A DNA stretch of 64,000 nucleotides from Pseudomonas sp. UYIF39 (GCF_029963765.1 NZ_JALBYU010000003.1:301234-365233), one strand, 5' to 3'. Positions 51,824-61,132 are shown, counted from the stretch's first letter. The notes: a model not told the origin generated them from the sequence alone. Translations and numbers: made by a program.

Positions 51824-51846
51824 AAACCCGGCACATGGCCGGGTTT
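51824..51846. terminator. Bidirectional terminator between the hydrolase gene and aroP
   Basis: AAACCCGGC and GCCGGGTTT form a 9-bp stem with a five-base loop between two converging genes. A-rich sequence on the left serves the minus-strand transcript. On the right the T-run is short. Confidence 0.8.
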
Positions 51847-51864
51847 GAGGCTTCTGCGTTTACG

Positions 51865-53286
51865 CTATTTCACGACGGAACCCGCAGCCTGCAACGCATG
51901 CCGGTCCCGACGCTTGTTCTTGATGCCGTAGCAAACCCACATGAACGCGACCCACACCGGAATCGCATACACCGAGATCTGAATCCCCGGAATCAGCAGC
52001 ATCACGCCCAAAATGAACACCACAAACGCCAGGCAGATGTAGTTTCCGTACGGGTACCACAAGGCCTTGAACAGCGGCGTCTGCTTGGTTTTGTTCATGT
52101 GCTGCCGGAACTTGAAGTGCGAGAAGCTGATCATCGCCCAGTTGATCACCAGGGTGGCAACCACCAGCGACATCAACAGTTCCAGCGCGTTTTGCGGGAT
52201 CAGGTAGTTCAGCAACACGGCGATCAACGTCACCGCCGCCGAGGCCAGGATCGAACGCACCGGCACGCCGCGCTTGTCGATTTTCGCCAAGGCTTTCGGC
52301 GCATCGCCCTGCTCGGCCATGCCCAGCAGCATGCGGCTGTTGCAGTAGGTGCCGCTGTTGTAAACCGACAATGCCGCGGTCAGGACCACAAAGTTGAGGA
52401 TGTGCGCAGCGGTGTTACTGCCGAGCATTGAGAACACTTGCACGAACGGGCTGCCACTGTAGGAATCACCCGAAGCGTTCAGGGTCGCCAACAGGCTGTC
52501 CCATGGCGTCAGCGAAAGCAGGATAACCAGCGCACCGATGTAGAAAATCAGGATCCGGTAGATCACCTGGTTGATCGCTTTCGGGATCACGGTTTTCGGC
52601 TTGTCGGCTTCAGCTGCGGTGAAACCGAGCATTTCCAGGCCACCGAAGGAGAACATGATGATCGCCATGGCCATCACCAGGCCGCTGACACCATTAGGGA
52701 AGAAGCCACCGTGGACCCACAGGTTGGTCACCGACGCTTGCGGGCCGCCGTCGCCGCTGACCAGCAGGTAGCTGCCGAGCGCAATCATGCCGACGATGGC
52801 CACGACCTTGATGATCGCGAACCAGAACTCGGCCTCACCAAAGACTTTGACGTTCGCCAGGTTGATCAAGTTGATCAAGACAAAGAAGCCGGCTGCCGAG
52901 ACCCAGGTCGGGATGTGTGGCGCCCAGTAGTGGATGTATTTGCCGACCGCGGTCAGCTCCGACATGCCCACCAGAATGTACAGAATCCAGCAGTTCCAGC
53001 CCGACAGAAAACCGGCAAAACCACCCCAGTATTTATGGGCGAAGTGGCTGAAGGAACCGGCCACCGGCTCTTCGACGATCATTTCGCCGAGCTGGCGCAT
53101 GATCATGAAGGCAATGAAGCCGCAGATGGCGTAGCCGAGGATCATCGACGGGCCGGCGGATTTCAGGACGCCGGCCGAGCCGAGGAACAGCCCGGTACCG
53201 ATCGCGCCACCGAGGGCGATCAGTTGAATGTGGCGATTTTTCAGGCCGCGTTTCAGCTCGCCTGAATGCGAGTTTTGTCCACTCAT
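51865..53286 (-). CDS. aroP: Aromatic amino acid permease AroP
   Basis: A 473-aa amino acid/polyamine/organocation family permease with about 12 spans. It aligns by eye through its length with enteric AroP: LKRGLKNRHIQLIALGGAIG, MRQLGEMIVEEPVAGSFSHF, ELTAVGKYIHYWAPHIPTWV and VVLTAALSVYNSGTYCNSRML. It would import Phe, Tyr and Trp, fitting the phh locus a few kilobases away. ATG 53286 (MSGQNSHSGELKRGL) is preferred over the upstream start. Close paralogues (PheP, CycA) cannot be excluded, but the match to AroP is best. Confidence 0.9.
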   Translation of the reverse strand: MSGQNSHSGELKRGLKNRHIQLIALGGAIGTGLFLGSAGVLKSAGPSMILGYAICGFIAFMIMRQLGEMIVEEPVAGSFSHFAHKYWGGFAGFLSGWNCWILYILVGMSELTAVGKYIHYWAPHIPTWVSAAGFFVLINLINLANVKVFGEAEFWFAIIKVVAIVGMIALGSYLLVSGDGGPQASVTNLWVHGGFFPNGVSGLVMAMAIIMFSFGGLEMLGFTAAEADKPKTVIPKAINQVIYRILIFYIGALVILLSLTPWDSLLATLNASGDSYSGSPFVQVFSMLGSNTAAHILNFVVLTAALSVYNSGTYCNSRMLLGMAEQGDAPKALAKIDKRGVPVRSILASAAVTLIAVLLNYLIPQNALELLMSLVVATLVINWAMISFSHFKFRQHMNKTKQTPLFKALWYPYGNYICLAFVVFILGVMLLIPGIQISVYAIPVWVAFMWVCYGIKNKRRDRHALQAAGSVVK

Positions 53287-54044
53287 GGAAAGGGTCTCAC
53301 GCAAGGTTTGATGATGTTCGTTAGACGTTGCTGCTCGGTTGCGATTTCAAGCAGCGCCGATCAAACCCCAGCGAAGGCAAAAGGAGTTCAGCGTTTTTAC
53401 AACGGTCATGCGTCACCTGTTTGTTTTTATCTGTGACGAAATCGAACCCGACACGCTTGTGGCGCGGCGGAGTGAACAAGGCGGATAGCCTTGAGGTTTG
53501 CGCTGATGCGCAGGAGGTCACAGTTAAAACGCGGCGCATTGTACACCTGTAACCCCCTGCTGCCAGACACCACTGGATCAGCGTGTCATTTGCCGGGATT
53601 GCCTGTGTCCGCCTCGAGGGTCTCGAGCGGCAGCAAAAATAGAGTCAGACCTTTGCGGGTCATCGACAGGAGTGACGGAAAAATCACTCCACGGGGAGAG
53701 ATGGAGATGAGTCACGGCGTACATTGCGCCTCCTTCTTGTTATGCACCTGCACGACAGGCATGGGGCGCATCTCACCCTTCAACCGCGTCTGAAACAAGC
53801 GGGCCAGAGCCCTGCGGATGGATTAAATGGTTCTTGGGCGGAAGGTTTTCCTTACATCCCTTGCGCAAGCGTCAAACCAAGGGCTTTGAGGCTTGATTTC
53901 GTCAGTATTTCTTTACATGCCGTAACGTAAATTTGCCGAATCAGATCTCGCTGTAGGCTGACTGCAAATCTTCTCCAACGGCGTGTTGGCGCTGGATGAT
54001 GAGCCGGTGTTTGATGGGCAGTTTGTCTTCTGATCAGCCAGACG
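53287..54044. other. Gene-poor spacer between aroP and rluB
   Basis: About 760 bases with no convincing conserved gene. The aroP-proximal part should hold its promoter, but I could not pick a clear one or a good TyrR box. The middle holds a 7-bp hairpin (53669-53690), a Shine-Dalgarno and a 30-codon cysteine-containing frame (53701-53793) reported as a finding. The rest shows no structure I can name, and no tRNA was seen. Confidence 0.6.
53701..53793 (+). CDS. Possible 30-aa cysteine-containing leader-like peptide
   Basis: ATG, with GGGGAGAG immediately upstream, opens a 30-codon frame starting MEMSHGVHCASFLLCTCTTG and ending in TGA. Alternatively ATG 53707 with GGAG upstream. A 7-bp hairpin with a GGA in its loop lies just before the ribosome site. 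No gene follows on this strand, since rluB is antisense. Function unknown and coding status unproven. Confidence 0.3.
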   Translation: MEMSHGVHCASFLLCTCTTGMGRISPFNRV

Positions 54045-54078
54045 AAAAAAAACGCCAACCCGAAGGTTGGCGTTTTTT
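54045..54078. terminator. Strong bidirectional terminator after rluB
   Basis: AACGCCAACC pairs with GGTTGGCGTT around CGAA, which is a UUCG tetraloop on the minus strand. It is flanked by eight A and six T. It lies 17 bases past the rluB stop. Confidence 0.95.
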
Positions 54079-54094
54079 ATGCGGCGCTTACCAA

Positions 54095-55366
54095 TTACTC
54101 AGGTTTGCGACGACCGAAGCCTGGACGCTGGCCCGAACCGGCGGGTGCACCGCGGCGTTTGCCCGATGGAGCATCCTTGTCGACCAGAACGATGCCTGGG
54201 CGCTTCTTCGCCGGTGCCTTGGCCGGACGCTTAGTATCGGCCGGACGGTCTGCCACTGGCGTACCACGACCGGCTGGAGCACCGCGATCGCTACGACCAC
54301 CGCTTGGTGCACCACGGCCTTCGCCGCGCTCGGTGCGACCATTGGCCGGACGCGGAGTGCGTGGACCGCGCTCGCCGTCAGCACGAGGTGCTGCTGGTTT
54401 GCGGGCTGGACGCTCGCCTTCGATATGCGGTTCACGAGTATCACGTGGAGTAGCCGCTGTCTGGTTGCCGACCGCTGGACGCAACGTGCGCACGCGCTCG
54501 GTCTTGCCCATTGGACGCGACGATTTACGCTGCATGCGGTCGAGCTTGTCTTTGCTCTTGGCGTTCATCTGCGGCATGGCCACAGGCGTCAGGCCCACTT
54601 CAGCACTCAGAATGTCGACTTCGTACTGGCTCATTTCGCGCCAGCGGCCCATCGGCAGGTCGGAGTTGAGGAACACCGGACCGAAACGCACGCGCTTCAG
54701 ACGGCTGACCACCAGGCCCTGGGATTCCCACAGACGACGAACTTCGCGGTTGCGACCTTCCATCACCACGCAGTGATACCAGTGGTTGAAACCTTCGCCG
54801 CCTGGCGCTTGCTTGATGTCGGTGAATTTGGCCGGGCCGTCTTCGAGGACGACGCCTGCTTTCAGACGCTCGATCATCTCGTCATCGACTTCGCCACGCA
54901 CACGAACCGCGTATTCACGGTCCATCTCGTAGGAAGGGTGCATCAGGCGGTTGGCCAGCTCACCGTCGGTGGTGAACATCAGCAGGCCGGTGGTGTTGAT
55001 GTCCAGACGACCGATGTTGATCCAGCGACCTTCTTTCGGGCGCGGCATCTTGTCGAAAACGGTCGGACGGCCTTCCGGATCAAGGCGGGTGCAGATTTCG
55101 CCGTCAGGCTTGTTGTACATGATCACGCGGCGTACCGACTCGGCGGCTTCTTCGCGCTTGATCACCTTGCCATCAATGGTGATGGCGTCGTGCATGTCGA
55201 CGCGCTGCCCGAGGGTGGCGTCTTTGCCATTGACCTTGATGCGGCCGTGGCTGATCCAGGCTTCTACGTCACGGCGCGAGCCGACGCCGATACGGGCGAG
55301 GACTTTCTGCAGTTTCTCGCCTGCTGGGCCGATTTCCTGGTCGTCTTTCTGGTCGTTGATACTCAT
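54095..55366 (-). CDS. rluB: 23S rRNA pseudouridine synthase RluB
   Basis: A 423-aa enzyme that makes the pseudouridine at 2605 (E. coli numbering) of 23S rRNA. An S4 RNA-binding domain is at about 15-65 (EKLQKVLARIGVGSRRDVEAWI). The RsuA/RluB catalytic motif is GRLDINTTGLLMFTTDGELA with Asp122. EGRNREVRRLWESQGLVVSRL follows. Residues from about 260 form a long, disordered Arg/Pro/Gly/Lys-rich tail, much longer than in E. coli RluB. Followed by a strong terminator. Confidence 0.95.
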   Translation of the reverse strand: MSINDQKDDQEIGPAGEKLQKVLARIGVGSRRDVEAWISHGRIKVNGKDATLGQRVDMHDAITIDGKVIKREEAAESVRRVIMYNKPDGEICTRLDPEGRPTVFDKMPRPKEGRWINIGRLDINTTGLLMFTTDGELANRLMHPSYEMDREYAVRVRGEVDDEMIERLKAGVVLEDGPAKFTDIKQAPGGEGFNHWYHCVVMEGRNREVRRLWESQGLVVSRLKRVRFGPVFLNSDLPMGRWREMSQYEVDILSAEVGLTPVAMPQMNAKSKDKLDRMQRKSSRPMGKTERVRTLRPAVGNQTAATPRDTREPHIEGERPARKPAAPRADGERGPRTPRPANGRTERGEGRGAPSGGRSDRGAPAGRGTPVADRPADTKRPAKAPAKKRPGIVLVDKDAPSGKRRGAPAGSGQRPGFGRRKPE

Positions 55367-55553
55367 CTGGGCACCTCCCGGTGTGGTCTGTTCAGGCAGC
55401 TCTGAAGTGAGGGACCTGAAGAGTTGAAAGCTGGGTCTAGGGCGAAGGGATCGCCGAAGGGTCGCGAATCATACGCTCATGGGAGCGTTCGCGCATCAGA
55501 GACTAGCTGATCAATGGAGACTTACCGGTATTTCCGCCGACCGGTGGCGCCGA

Positions 55554-55580
55554 GATCGTTCACTCTGCGTGGGAACGATC
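55554..55580. repeat. Degenerate REP-like palindrome
   Basis: GATCGTTC and GAACGATC form 8-bp arms around ACTCTGCGTGG. The words resemble the frequent Pseudomonas REP with CTCTGCGTGGGAACG, but the left arm is shortened. It lies two bases past the scpB stop and could help end transcription. Confidence 0.6.
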
Positions 55581-55581
55581 A

Positions 55582-56571
55582 TCAGTCGTCTTCAAATTCG
55601 CGGCGTTCGGCCTCGATCGCTTCGGCGAGGGCCCGGGCTTCGGCTTCTTCGTCGGTCAACTCGGGCTCGGGCTTGTGTTGCTCAAGGGCGGCGACAGCGG
55701 CCAGGAGTTTCTCGCGAGCTTCGGCAACGCCAAGTACATCATCTTCCTGCTCTTCTTCGACCGTGGCTTCGGGCTCGACCTGAAGTTTAACTTCGATTTC
55801 AGGCTCAAGCTCGGGCTCGGGCTGATCCACAATCCCTTCGGTCTCGGTCACCTCGCCATCGCGCAACAGATCATCGAAATCGGTCTTGAGCCCCTCCTCC
55901 ATGGTGTCCAGTTCCAGCAACAACGTGTGGAAACTGGTTTCTTCCTTTGGCTCTTCCGGCTCGGCGCTGGCGTCGGCCAACTCCTGCAGTCCGGCAGGCA
56001 CCGGCGCGTCGTCAAAATCGAGCACAGGGTCAGGCTCAAGCTCGCGCAATTCGGCCAGCGGTGGCAAATCGTCGAGGTTTTTCAGATTGAAGTGATCGAG
56101 AAAGGCCTTGGTGGTCGCAAACATCGCCGGTTTACCCGGCACGTCGCGGTAGCCGACGATGCGGATCCACTCACGCTCCAGCAAGGTTTTGACGATGTGA
56201 CTGTTGACCGCCACGCCCCGCACGTCTTCGATTTCGCCCCGGGTGATTGGCTGGCGATAAGCGATCAGCGCAATGGTTTCGAGCATGGCACGGGAATACC
56301 GCTGCGGGCGCTCTTCCCACAAACGTCCCACCCACGGCGAGAACTTTTCGCGGATCTGCAGACGATAACCGGAGGCCACTTCCTTCAGCTCGAAGGCCCG
56401 GCCATCGCAGGACTTGGCGAGAATCGTCAGGGCTTTCTTGAAGACCGGCGGCTCCGGCCGCTCGCCCTCTTCGAAGAGTTCGAACAGGCGTTCAAGCGAT
56501 TGCGGTTTTCCCGAGGCCAACAGAAAGGCTTCAAGCAGTGGCGCCAGCTCGCGGGGTTCAGTCAGGTTCAT
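55582..56571 (-). CDS. scpB: Segregation and condensation protein ScpB
   Basis: A 329-aa SMC-kleisin partner. Residues 1-about 185 are the paired winged-helix core (EPRELAPLLEAFLLASGKPQ, FSPWVGRLWEERPQRYSRAML, ETIALIAYRQPITRGEIEDVRGVAV). From about 190 on there is a long Glu/Pro/Asp-rich tail (for example EPELEPEIEVK), giving a protein well above the roughly 200 aa of many ScpB. Such acidic extensions are usual in Pseudomonas. 11 bases separate it from scpA. Confidence 0.94.
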   Translation of the reverse strand: MNLTEPRELAPLLEAFLLASGKPQSLERLFELFEEGERPEPPVFKKALTILAKSCDGRAFELKEVASGYRLQIREKFSPWVGRLWEERPQRYSRAMLETIALIAYRQPITRGEIEDVRGVAVNSHIVKTLLEREWIRIVGYRDVPGKPAMFATTKAFLDHFNLKNLDDLPPLAELRELEPDPVLDFDDAPVPAGLQELADASAEPEEPKEETSFHTLLLELDTMEEGLKTDFDDLLRDGEVTETEGIVDQPEPELEPEIEVKLQVEPEATVEEEQEDDVLGVAEAREKLLAAVAALEQHKPEPELTDEEAEARALAEAIEAERREFEDD

Positions 56572-56582
56572 GATTCAACTCG

Positions 56583-57404
56583 TTATTCGGCTCGGGCCCG
56601 CACGTGGATCGCTGCGAACGGCTCATTCTGCACCAGCTCGACCAAGGATTCCTTGACCAGTTCGAGGATCGCCATAAAGGTTACCACCACCCCCAGACGT
56701 CCTTCTTCAGCGGTGAACAGCTCGGCAAAGGGCACGAAACCGCCGCCCTTGAGGCGCTCCAGCACATCGCTCATGCGTTCGCGGGTGGACAGCGCCTCGC
56801 GGCTGACCTGGTGACTTTCGAACATGTCGCCACGGCGCAGGACCTCGGCCATGGATAACAGCAACTCTGACAAGCGCACATCCGGCAACAGCTTGCGCGC
56901 CCGGGCTTCCGGGGCGTCGAGCTTGGGGACTACCACGTCACGACCCACGCGGCTCAGGCCATCGATGCCTTCGGCTGCGGCCTTGAAGCGTTCGTACTCT
57001 TGCAAGCGGCGGATCAGTTCAGCGCGGGGGTCGTCTTCTTCGGCCTCGATCGTTTCGGCACGCGGCAGCAGCATCCGCGATTTGATCTCGGCCAGCATCG
57101 CGGCCATGACCAGGTACTCGGCGGCCAGTTCCAGACGCACCGATTGCATCAACTCGACATAGCCCATGTACTGACGGGTGATTTCCGCCACCGGGATGTC
57201 GAGGATGTTGATGTTCTGTTTGCGGATCAGGTACAGCAGCAAGTCGAGGGGGCCTTCGAAGGCTTCGAGAAAGACCTCAAGCGCATCCGGCGGAATGTAC
57301 AGGTCCAGCGGCATTTCCATGACCGCCTGGCCATAGACCATCGCGAAGGGCAGCTCTTGCTGGGCTCCGGCCTGACTGTCAACAACGGGTTCTACTGCAG
57401 ACAT
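56583..57404 (-). CDS. scpA: Segregation and condensation protein ScpA (kleisin)
   Basis: A 273-aa kleisin that bridges the SMC heads in chromosome condensation. The core FLEAFEGPLDLLLYLIRKQNINILDIPVAEITRQYMGYVE is diagnostic. LAAEYLVMAAMLAEIKSRMLLPR follows. The C-terminal winged helix includes VVTFMAILELVKESLVELVQ. The N-terminal 35 residues are an extra tail. It sits between the YciO-type gene and scpB in one minus-strand run; its ATG overlaps nothing, and the YciO stop abuts it. Confidence 0.95.
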   Translation of the reverse strand: MSAVEPVVDSQAGAQQELPFAMVYGQAVMEMPLDLYIPPDALEVFLEAFEGPLDLLLYLIRKQNINILDIPVAEITRQYMGYVELMQSVRLELAAEYLVMAAMLAEIKSRMLLPRAETIEAEEDDPRAELIRRLQEYERFKAAAEGIDGLSRVGRDVVVPKLDAPEARARKLLPDVRLSELLLSMAEVLRRGDMFESHQVSREALSTRERMSDVLERLKGGGFVPFAELFTAEEGRLGVVVTFMAILELVKESLVELVQNEPFAAIHVRARAE

Positions 57405-58034
57405 CTACGCCTCGGCCATGAACGGCGTCGGGTCGCCGCAACCAACGCGGATCACCTCCGGCTCGCCGTCGGCGAGGTTGATCACGGTGGATGCCTTGAT
57501 CCCGCCGAAACCGCCGTCGATGATCAGGTCGACCTGATGCTCGAGTATCTGGCGCATTTCGTAAGGATCGGTCATCGGGTCAGTTTCGCCGGGCAGGATC
57601 AGGGTCACGCTCATCAGCGGTTCGCCGAGTTCTTCCAGCAGTGCCATGGCAATCGGATGGCTCGGTACACGCAGGCCGATGGTGCGTTTTTTCGGGTGCA
57701 ACAACAGCCGCGGGACTTCGCGGGTGGCGTTGAGAATAAACGTGTACGGCCCCGGCAGGTGGGCCTTGAGCAAGCGGAAAAGGCCGGTGTCAATCTTGGC
57801 GAATAGGCCCAGTTGCGACAGATCGCTGCAAATCAGCGCGAAATTGTGCTTGTCGTCCAGCCCGCGCAAACGGCGCACGCGCTCCACGGCATTCTTGTCG
57901 CCGATCTGGCAACCAATGGCATAGGACGAGTCTGTGGGATAAATCACTACCCCGCCGCTGCGGATGATCTCGACAGCCTGTTTGATCAGGCGCGCTTGCG
58001 GGTTTTCCGGATGAATCTGGAAAAATTGACTCAC
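57405..58034 (-). CDS. yciO: YciO/Sua5 family (threonylcarbamoyladenylate synthase-like) protein
   Basis: A 209-aa YrdC-fold protein. GTG at 58034 gives MSQFFQIHPENPQARLIKQA, the same N-terminus as E. coli YciO. Upstream in-frame ATG 58073 would overlap the ends of the neighbouring gene and adds unconserved residues. YPTDSSYAIGCQIGDKNAVERV and PGPYTFILNATREVPRLLL are typical. YciO is related to TsaC/Sua5, but its role in tRNA t6A synthesis is doubtful. A nucleotide- and RNA-binding fold is all that can be said with certainty. Confidence 0.9.
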   Translation of the reverse strand: MSQFFQIHPENPQARLIKQAVEIIRSGGVVIYPTDSSYAIGCQIGDKNAVERVRRLRGLDDKHNFALICSDLSQLGLFAKIDTGLFRLLKAHLPGPYTFILNATREVPRLLLHPKKRTIGLRVPSHPIAMALLEELGEPLMSVTLILPGETDPMTDPYEMRQILEHQVDLIIDGGFGGIKASTVINLADGEPEVIRVGCGDPTPFMAEA

Positions 58035-58047
58035 ATTCTCTACCTGT

Positions 58048-58911
58048 TCAGACGGCGGCAATAATTGGGTCATGTTTGAATCGACACCACAGTGGCGGCA
58101 GATCCTCCGGGAGCGGGCGGTACTCACCGATCTCGGACCAGCCTCCAGGGCCATGAAAATCACTGCCGGCGCTGACCAGCAGACCGAACTCACGGGCGAG
58201 AATCGCCAGGCTGCCCACTTGCTCGGCGGGCTGATGGCCATTGACCACTTCGATCGCGTGGCCCCCTGCTTGAATATAGTCGGCAATCAGCCGGCGACGT
58301 TTGCTGCGAGTGAAATCGTAGTGCCACGGATGCGCCAGGCTGACCCAGGCCTTGGCGGCGCGCAGGGTTTCGACCGTGTCTTCCAGGGTCGGCCAGTGTT
58401 GCTTGACGTCCCCCAGCTTGCCGGCGCCCAGCCATTTGCGGAACGCTTCGGCGCGATCCTTGACGAAACCTTCACGCACCATCCAGTCGGCGAAATGCGG
58501 GCGGGCCGGCGCGTTGCCACTGTCGCCCAGTTCCTGCTGGATGGCCCGGGCCCCTTCCAGCGCTCCCGGCATGCCTTTCAATGCCAATTTTCGGCTTATT
58601 TCTTCGGACCGTAACCAGCGGCCATCGTGCAATCTTGCGATGGCCTCGACCAACGGTGCGGCATTGACATCAAATCCGTAGCCCAAAACGTGAATGGTCG
58701 CGCCGCCCCAGGTGCAGGACAATTCGACGCCGTTGACCAGTTGCATTCCCAGCGCGATCGCTGCACTGCGAGCCTCTTCGAGGCCTTCAAGGGTGTCGTG
58801 ATCGGTCAAGGCCAGGACTCGCACGCCTTTCTCGAACGCACGCGCAACCAGTACTGCAGGCGCGAGAGCGCCATCGGAGGCCGTGCTATGGCAGTGCAAA
58901 TCAACATTCAC
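58048..58911 (-). CDS. PHP-domain phosphoesterase (RNase AM/YciV type)
   Basis: A 287-aa metal-dependent phosphoesterase. The PHP motifs are [13 protein letters not shown] at the N-terminus, [15 protein letters not shown], the metal-binding HFADWMV and [10 protein letters not shown] regions, and [14 protein letters not shown] near the end. Relatives (YciV, TrpH) hydrolyse 3',5'-nucleoside bisphosphates and trim 5' ends of small RNAs. It lies 13 bases upstream of yciO on the same strand and is divergent from yciB. Confidence 0.88.
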   Translation of the reverse strand: MNVDLHCHSTASDGALAPAVLVARAFEKGVRVLALTDHDTLEGLEEARSAAIALGMQLVNGVELSCTWGGATIHVLGYGFDVNAAPLVEAIARLHDGRWLRSEEISRKLALKGMPGALEGARAIQQELGDSGNAPARPHFADWMVREGFVKDRAEAFRKWLGAGKLGDVKQHWPTLEDTVETLRAAKAWVSLAHPWHYDFTRSKRRRLIADYIQAGGHAIEVVNGHQPAEQVGSLAILAREFGLLVSAGSDFHGPGGWSEIGEYRPLPEDLPPLWCRFKHDPIIAAV

Positions 58912-58998
58912 GGGACTTTTTTACCTCAAATCAGCTGGCGCTATCGCGCGCCCATATGTTTGTTATTATGCCGCCACATCCTGCTTCTGGCTGCCACT

Positions 58999-59595
58999 GT
59001 GAAACAATTCATCGATTTCATCCCGCTTCTGCTGTTCTTCATCGTTTTCAAACTCGATCCTCGGGTCGTCGACATTGCCGGCCACGAGGTCACTGTAGGC
59101 GGAATTTACAGCGCCACCGCCATGCTGATCATCAGCTCCCTGGTGGTTTACGGCACGCTGTTCATCAAGCAGCGCACGCTGGAGAAGAGCCAGTGGCTGA
59201 CCCTCATCGCCTGCCTGGTCTTCGGCAGCCTGACCCTGGCGTTCCACAGCGAAACCTTCCTGAAATGGAAAGCTCCAGTGGTGAACTGGCTGTTCGCCCT
59301 GGCGTTCATTGGCAGCCACTTCGTCGGTGAACAACTGCTGATCAAACGCATCATGGGCCACGCGCTGACCCTGCCGGAGCCGGTCTGGACCCGCCTGAAT
59401 ATTGCCTGGATCGGGTTTTTCCTGTTTTGCGGTGCCGCCAACCTGTTCGTCGCGTTCACCTTTCAGGACTACTGGGTTGACTTCAAAGTCTTCGGCAGCC
59501 TGGGCATGACGCTGCTGTTCCTGGTCGGCCAGGGCATTTACCTGTCCCGCCACCTGCACGACGCCGATACCACAACGCCAAAAACCGAGGACTGA
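58999..59595 (+). CDS. yciB: Inner membrane-spanning septation protein YciB
   Basis: A 198-aa integral membrane protein with five hydrophobic segments. The start is GTG at 58999 ([20 protein letters not shown]). The open frame extends far upstream, antisense to the PHP gene, without similarity. [22 protein letters not shown] and GQQL-type [13 protein letters not shown] are family marks. YciB supports cell-envelope and septum integrity. yciI follows with its ATG one base past the stop. Confidence 0.93.
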   Translation: MKQFIDFIPLLLFFIVFKLDPRVVDIAGHEVTVGGIYSATAMLIISSLVVYGTLFIKQRTLEKSQWLTLIACLVFGSLTLAFHSETFLKWKAPVVNWLFALAFIGSHFVGEQLLIKRIMGHALTLPEPVWTRLNIAWIGFFLFCGAANLFVAFTFQDYWVDFKVFGSLGMTLLFLVGQGIYLSRHLHDADTTTPKTED

Positions 59596-59596
59596 C

Positions 59597-59896
59597 ATGC
59601 TTTACGCAATCATTGCCACAGACGTCGCCAACTCCCTGGAAGCCCGCCTGGCCGCACGGCCTGCACACCTTGAGCGCCTGCAAGTGCTCAAAGGTGAAGG
59701 TCGCATCGTTTTGGCCGGTCCACACCCGGCGGTCGACAGCAATGATCCGGGCGCTGCGGGTTTTACCGGCAGCCTGATCGTCGCCGAATTCGATTCCCTG
59801 AGCGCCGCCCAGGCCTGGGCCGACGCTGATCCGTATATCGCCGCAGGCGTCTACGCCAACGTTTCGGTCAAGCCGTTCAAGCAAGTCCTGCCGTAA
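59597..59896 (+). CDS. yciI: YciI family protein
   Basis: A 99-aa ferredoxin-like fold protein. [20 protein letters not shown] starts the family pattern, followed by [25 protein letters not shown] (with the conserved His-Asp-type pair region) and [21 protein letters not shown]. The biochemical role of YciI is not settled. It pairs with yciB as in many gamma-proteobacteria. Confidence 0.93.
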   Translation: MLYAIIATDVANSLEARLAARPAHLERLQVLKGEGRIVLAGPHPAVDSNDPGAAGFTGSLIVAEFDSLSAAQAWADADPYIAAGVYANVSVKPFKQVLP

Positions 59897-60006
59897 TACC
59901 CCTCCAGCGCGATGAACCTTATCGGTTCATCGCGCTCTCAACGCTCATTATTCTCGTTTACCGGCCGACAACCTGCCCAATACTCGTATTGGAATCAGGA
60001 GTGGCG

Positions 60007-60420
60007 ATGCGCAAAGGTCCGTTGTGTCTGATGTTGGTGACGTTGTCGATCGTGGCCCCTGCTCACGGTGAAGAAAGCGCCGAGGGCGGTAGTTCCACGC
60101 CATTATCCCTGAGCGCCGGCAGCCAGATCACCCAGTTGCAACAGCGCTTGAAGGTAAGCGAACAGCAACGAGAAGAACTGAGCAAACAACTGCAAAATAC
60201 CGATGCCGAACGCGAAAGCGCTCAGCTGAGCCGGTTGCGCCAAGAGAATCAGCGCCTCAAGCTGCAACTCAAGGAAGCCCAGGCCAACAGCCCGCTACCG
60301 CGTCTATTGACCGATCAGCAACAGTGGTTCGTCATCGGCGGCGGAGTAGCGCTATTGGCGCTGCTCTGCGGTATCTTCGCCAGTGGTGCCACCAGAAAAC
60401 GCAGGCAATGGCTAAATTGA
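60007..60420 (+). CDS. Exported coiled-coil membrane-anchored protein of unknown function
   Basis: A 137-aa protein with a signal peptide (MRKGPLCLMLVTLSIVAPAHG). A coiled coil follows at about 35-105 (QLQQRLKVSEQQREELSKQL, LRQENQRLKLQLKE). A C-terminal transmembrane segment (WFVIGGGVALLALLCGIFAS) and a basic end complete it. The layout recalls the C-terminal half of YgiM/TIGR04211 proteins without their SH3 domain. ATG 60007 has AGGAG five bases upstream. It ends 7 bases before the response regulator, so it may be co-transcribed. Confidence 0.75.
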   Translation: MRKGPLCLMLVTLSIVAPAHGEESAEGGSSTPLSLSAGSQITQLQQRLKVSEQQREELSKQLQNTDAERESAQLSRLRQENQRLKLQLKEAQANSPLPRLLTDQQQWFVIGGGVALLALLCGIFASGATRKRRQWLN

Positions 60421-60427
60421 GTGAGTC

Positions 60428-61105
60428 ATGAGCGAGCTGTTATTAATTGATGATGACCAGGAGCTGTGTGAGCTCCTGAGCAGTTGGCTGAGCCAGGAAG
60501 GCTTCCAGGTCCGCGCCTGCCACGATGGTCAGAGCGCCCGTCGCGCACTGGCCGAAACGTCGCCGGCAGCCGTGGTACTGGACGTGATGCTGCCGGACGG
60601 CAGCGGTCTGGAGCTGCTCAAGCAATTGCGCAGCGATCACCCGGACTTGCCGGTGCTGATGCTTTCGGCGCGCGGTGAACCGCTGGACCGCATCCTCGGC
60701 CTGGAACTCGGCGCCGACGATTACCTGGCCAAACCGTGCGACCCACGGGAACTGACAGCCCGCCTGCGCGCCGTGTTGCGCCGCAGTCATCCGGCAGCAG
60801 TCTCCAGTCAGCTCGAACTGGGCGACCTGTGTTTCAGCCCGGTACGTGGCGTGGTCAGCATCGATGAACAGGAATTCACCCTCACCGTCTCCGAAAGCCG
60901 TCTGCTCGAAGCCCTGCTCAAGCAACCCGGCGAGCCGCTGGACAAACAGGAGCTGGCGCAAATTGCCCTCGGCCGCAAGCTGACGCTGTACGACCGCAGC
61001 CTGGACATGCACGTCAGCAACTTGCGCAAAAAAATCGGTCCACACCCCGACGGACGTCCGCGCATCGTGGCCCTGCGCAGCCGTGGCTATTACTACAGCC
61101 TGTAA
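60428..61105 (+). CDS. OmpR/CpxR-type response regulator
   Basis: A 225-aa regulator. The receiver has acidic D8-D9-D10, acceptor D52 (VVLDVMLPDGSG) and Lys in YLAKPCDPRE. The C-terminal winged helix (about 130-225) has LTVSESRLLEALLKQPGEPL and LDMHVSNLRKKIGPHPDGRP. It is closest to CpxR, with a CpxA-like kinase and a CpxP/Spy-like gene following. Envelope-stress sensing is the likely function, inferred from this set. Confidence 0.9.
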   Translation: MSELLLIDDDQELCELLSSWLSQEGFQVRACHDGQSARRALAETSPAAVVLDVMLPDGSGLELLKQLRSDHPDLPVLMLSARGEPLDRILGLELGADDYLAKPCDPRELTARLRAVLRRSHPAAVSSQLELGDLCFSPVRGVVSIDEQEFTLTVSESRLLEALLKQPGEPLDKQELAQIALGRKLTLYDRSLDMHVSNLRKKIGPHPDGRPRIVALRSRGYYYSL

Positions 61106-61132
61106 GTTTTGTCAGGTCGGCGAGAACTCGTC

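Noticed and set aside
53321..53552. Short frames on both strands just upstream of aroP
   Set aside because: No ribosome site and no recognisable sequence. They lie in the likely aroP promoter region.
53305..53600. Possible TyrR/PhhR box upstream of aroP
   Set aside because: Only isolated half-sites (GTTACA-, TGTAAC-like) were found, and none had the N6 spacing.
58627..58998. Upstream extension of the yciB frame
   Set aside because: It is antisense to the PHP gene, and family similarity begins exactly at GTG 58999.
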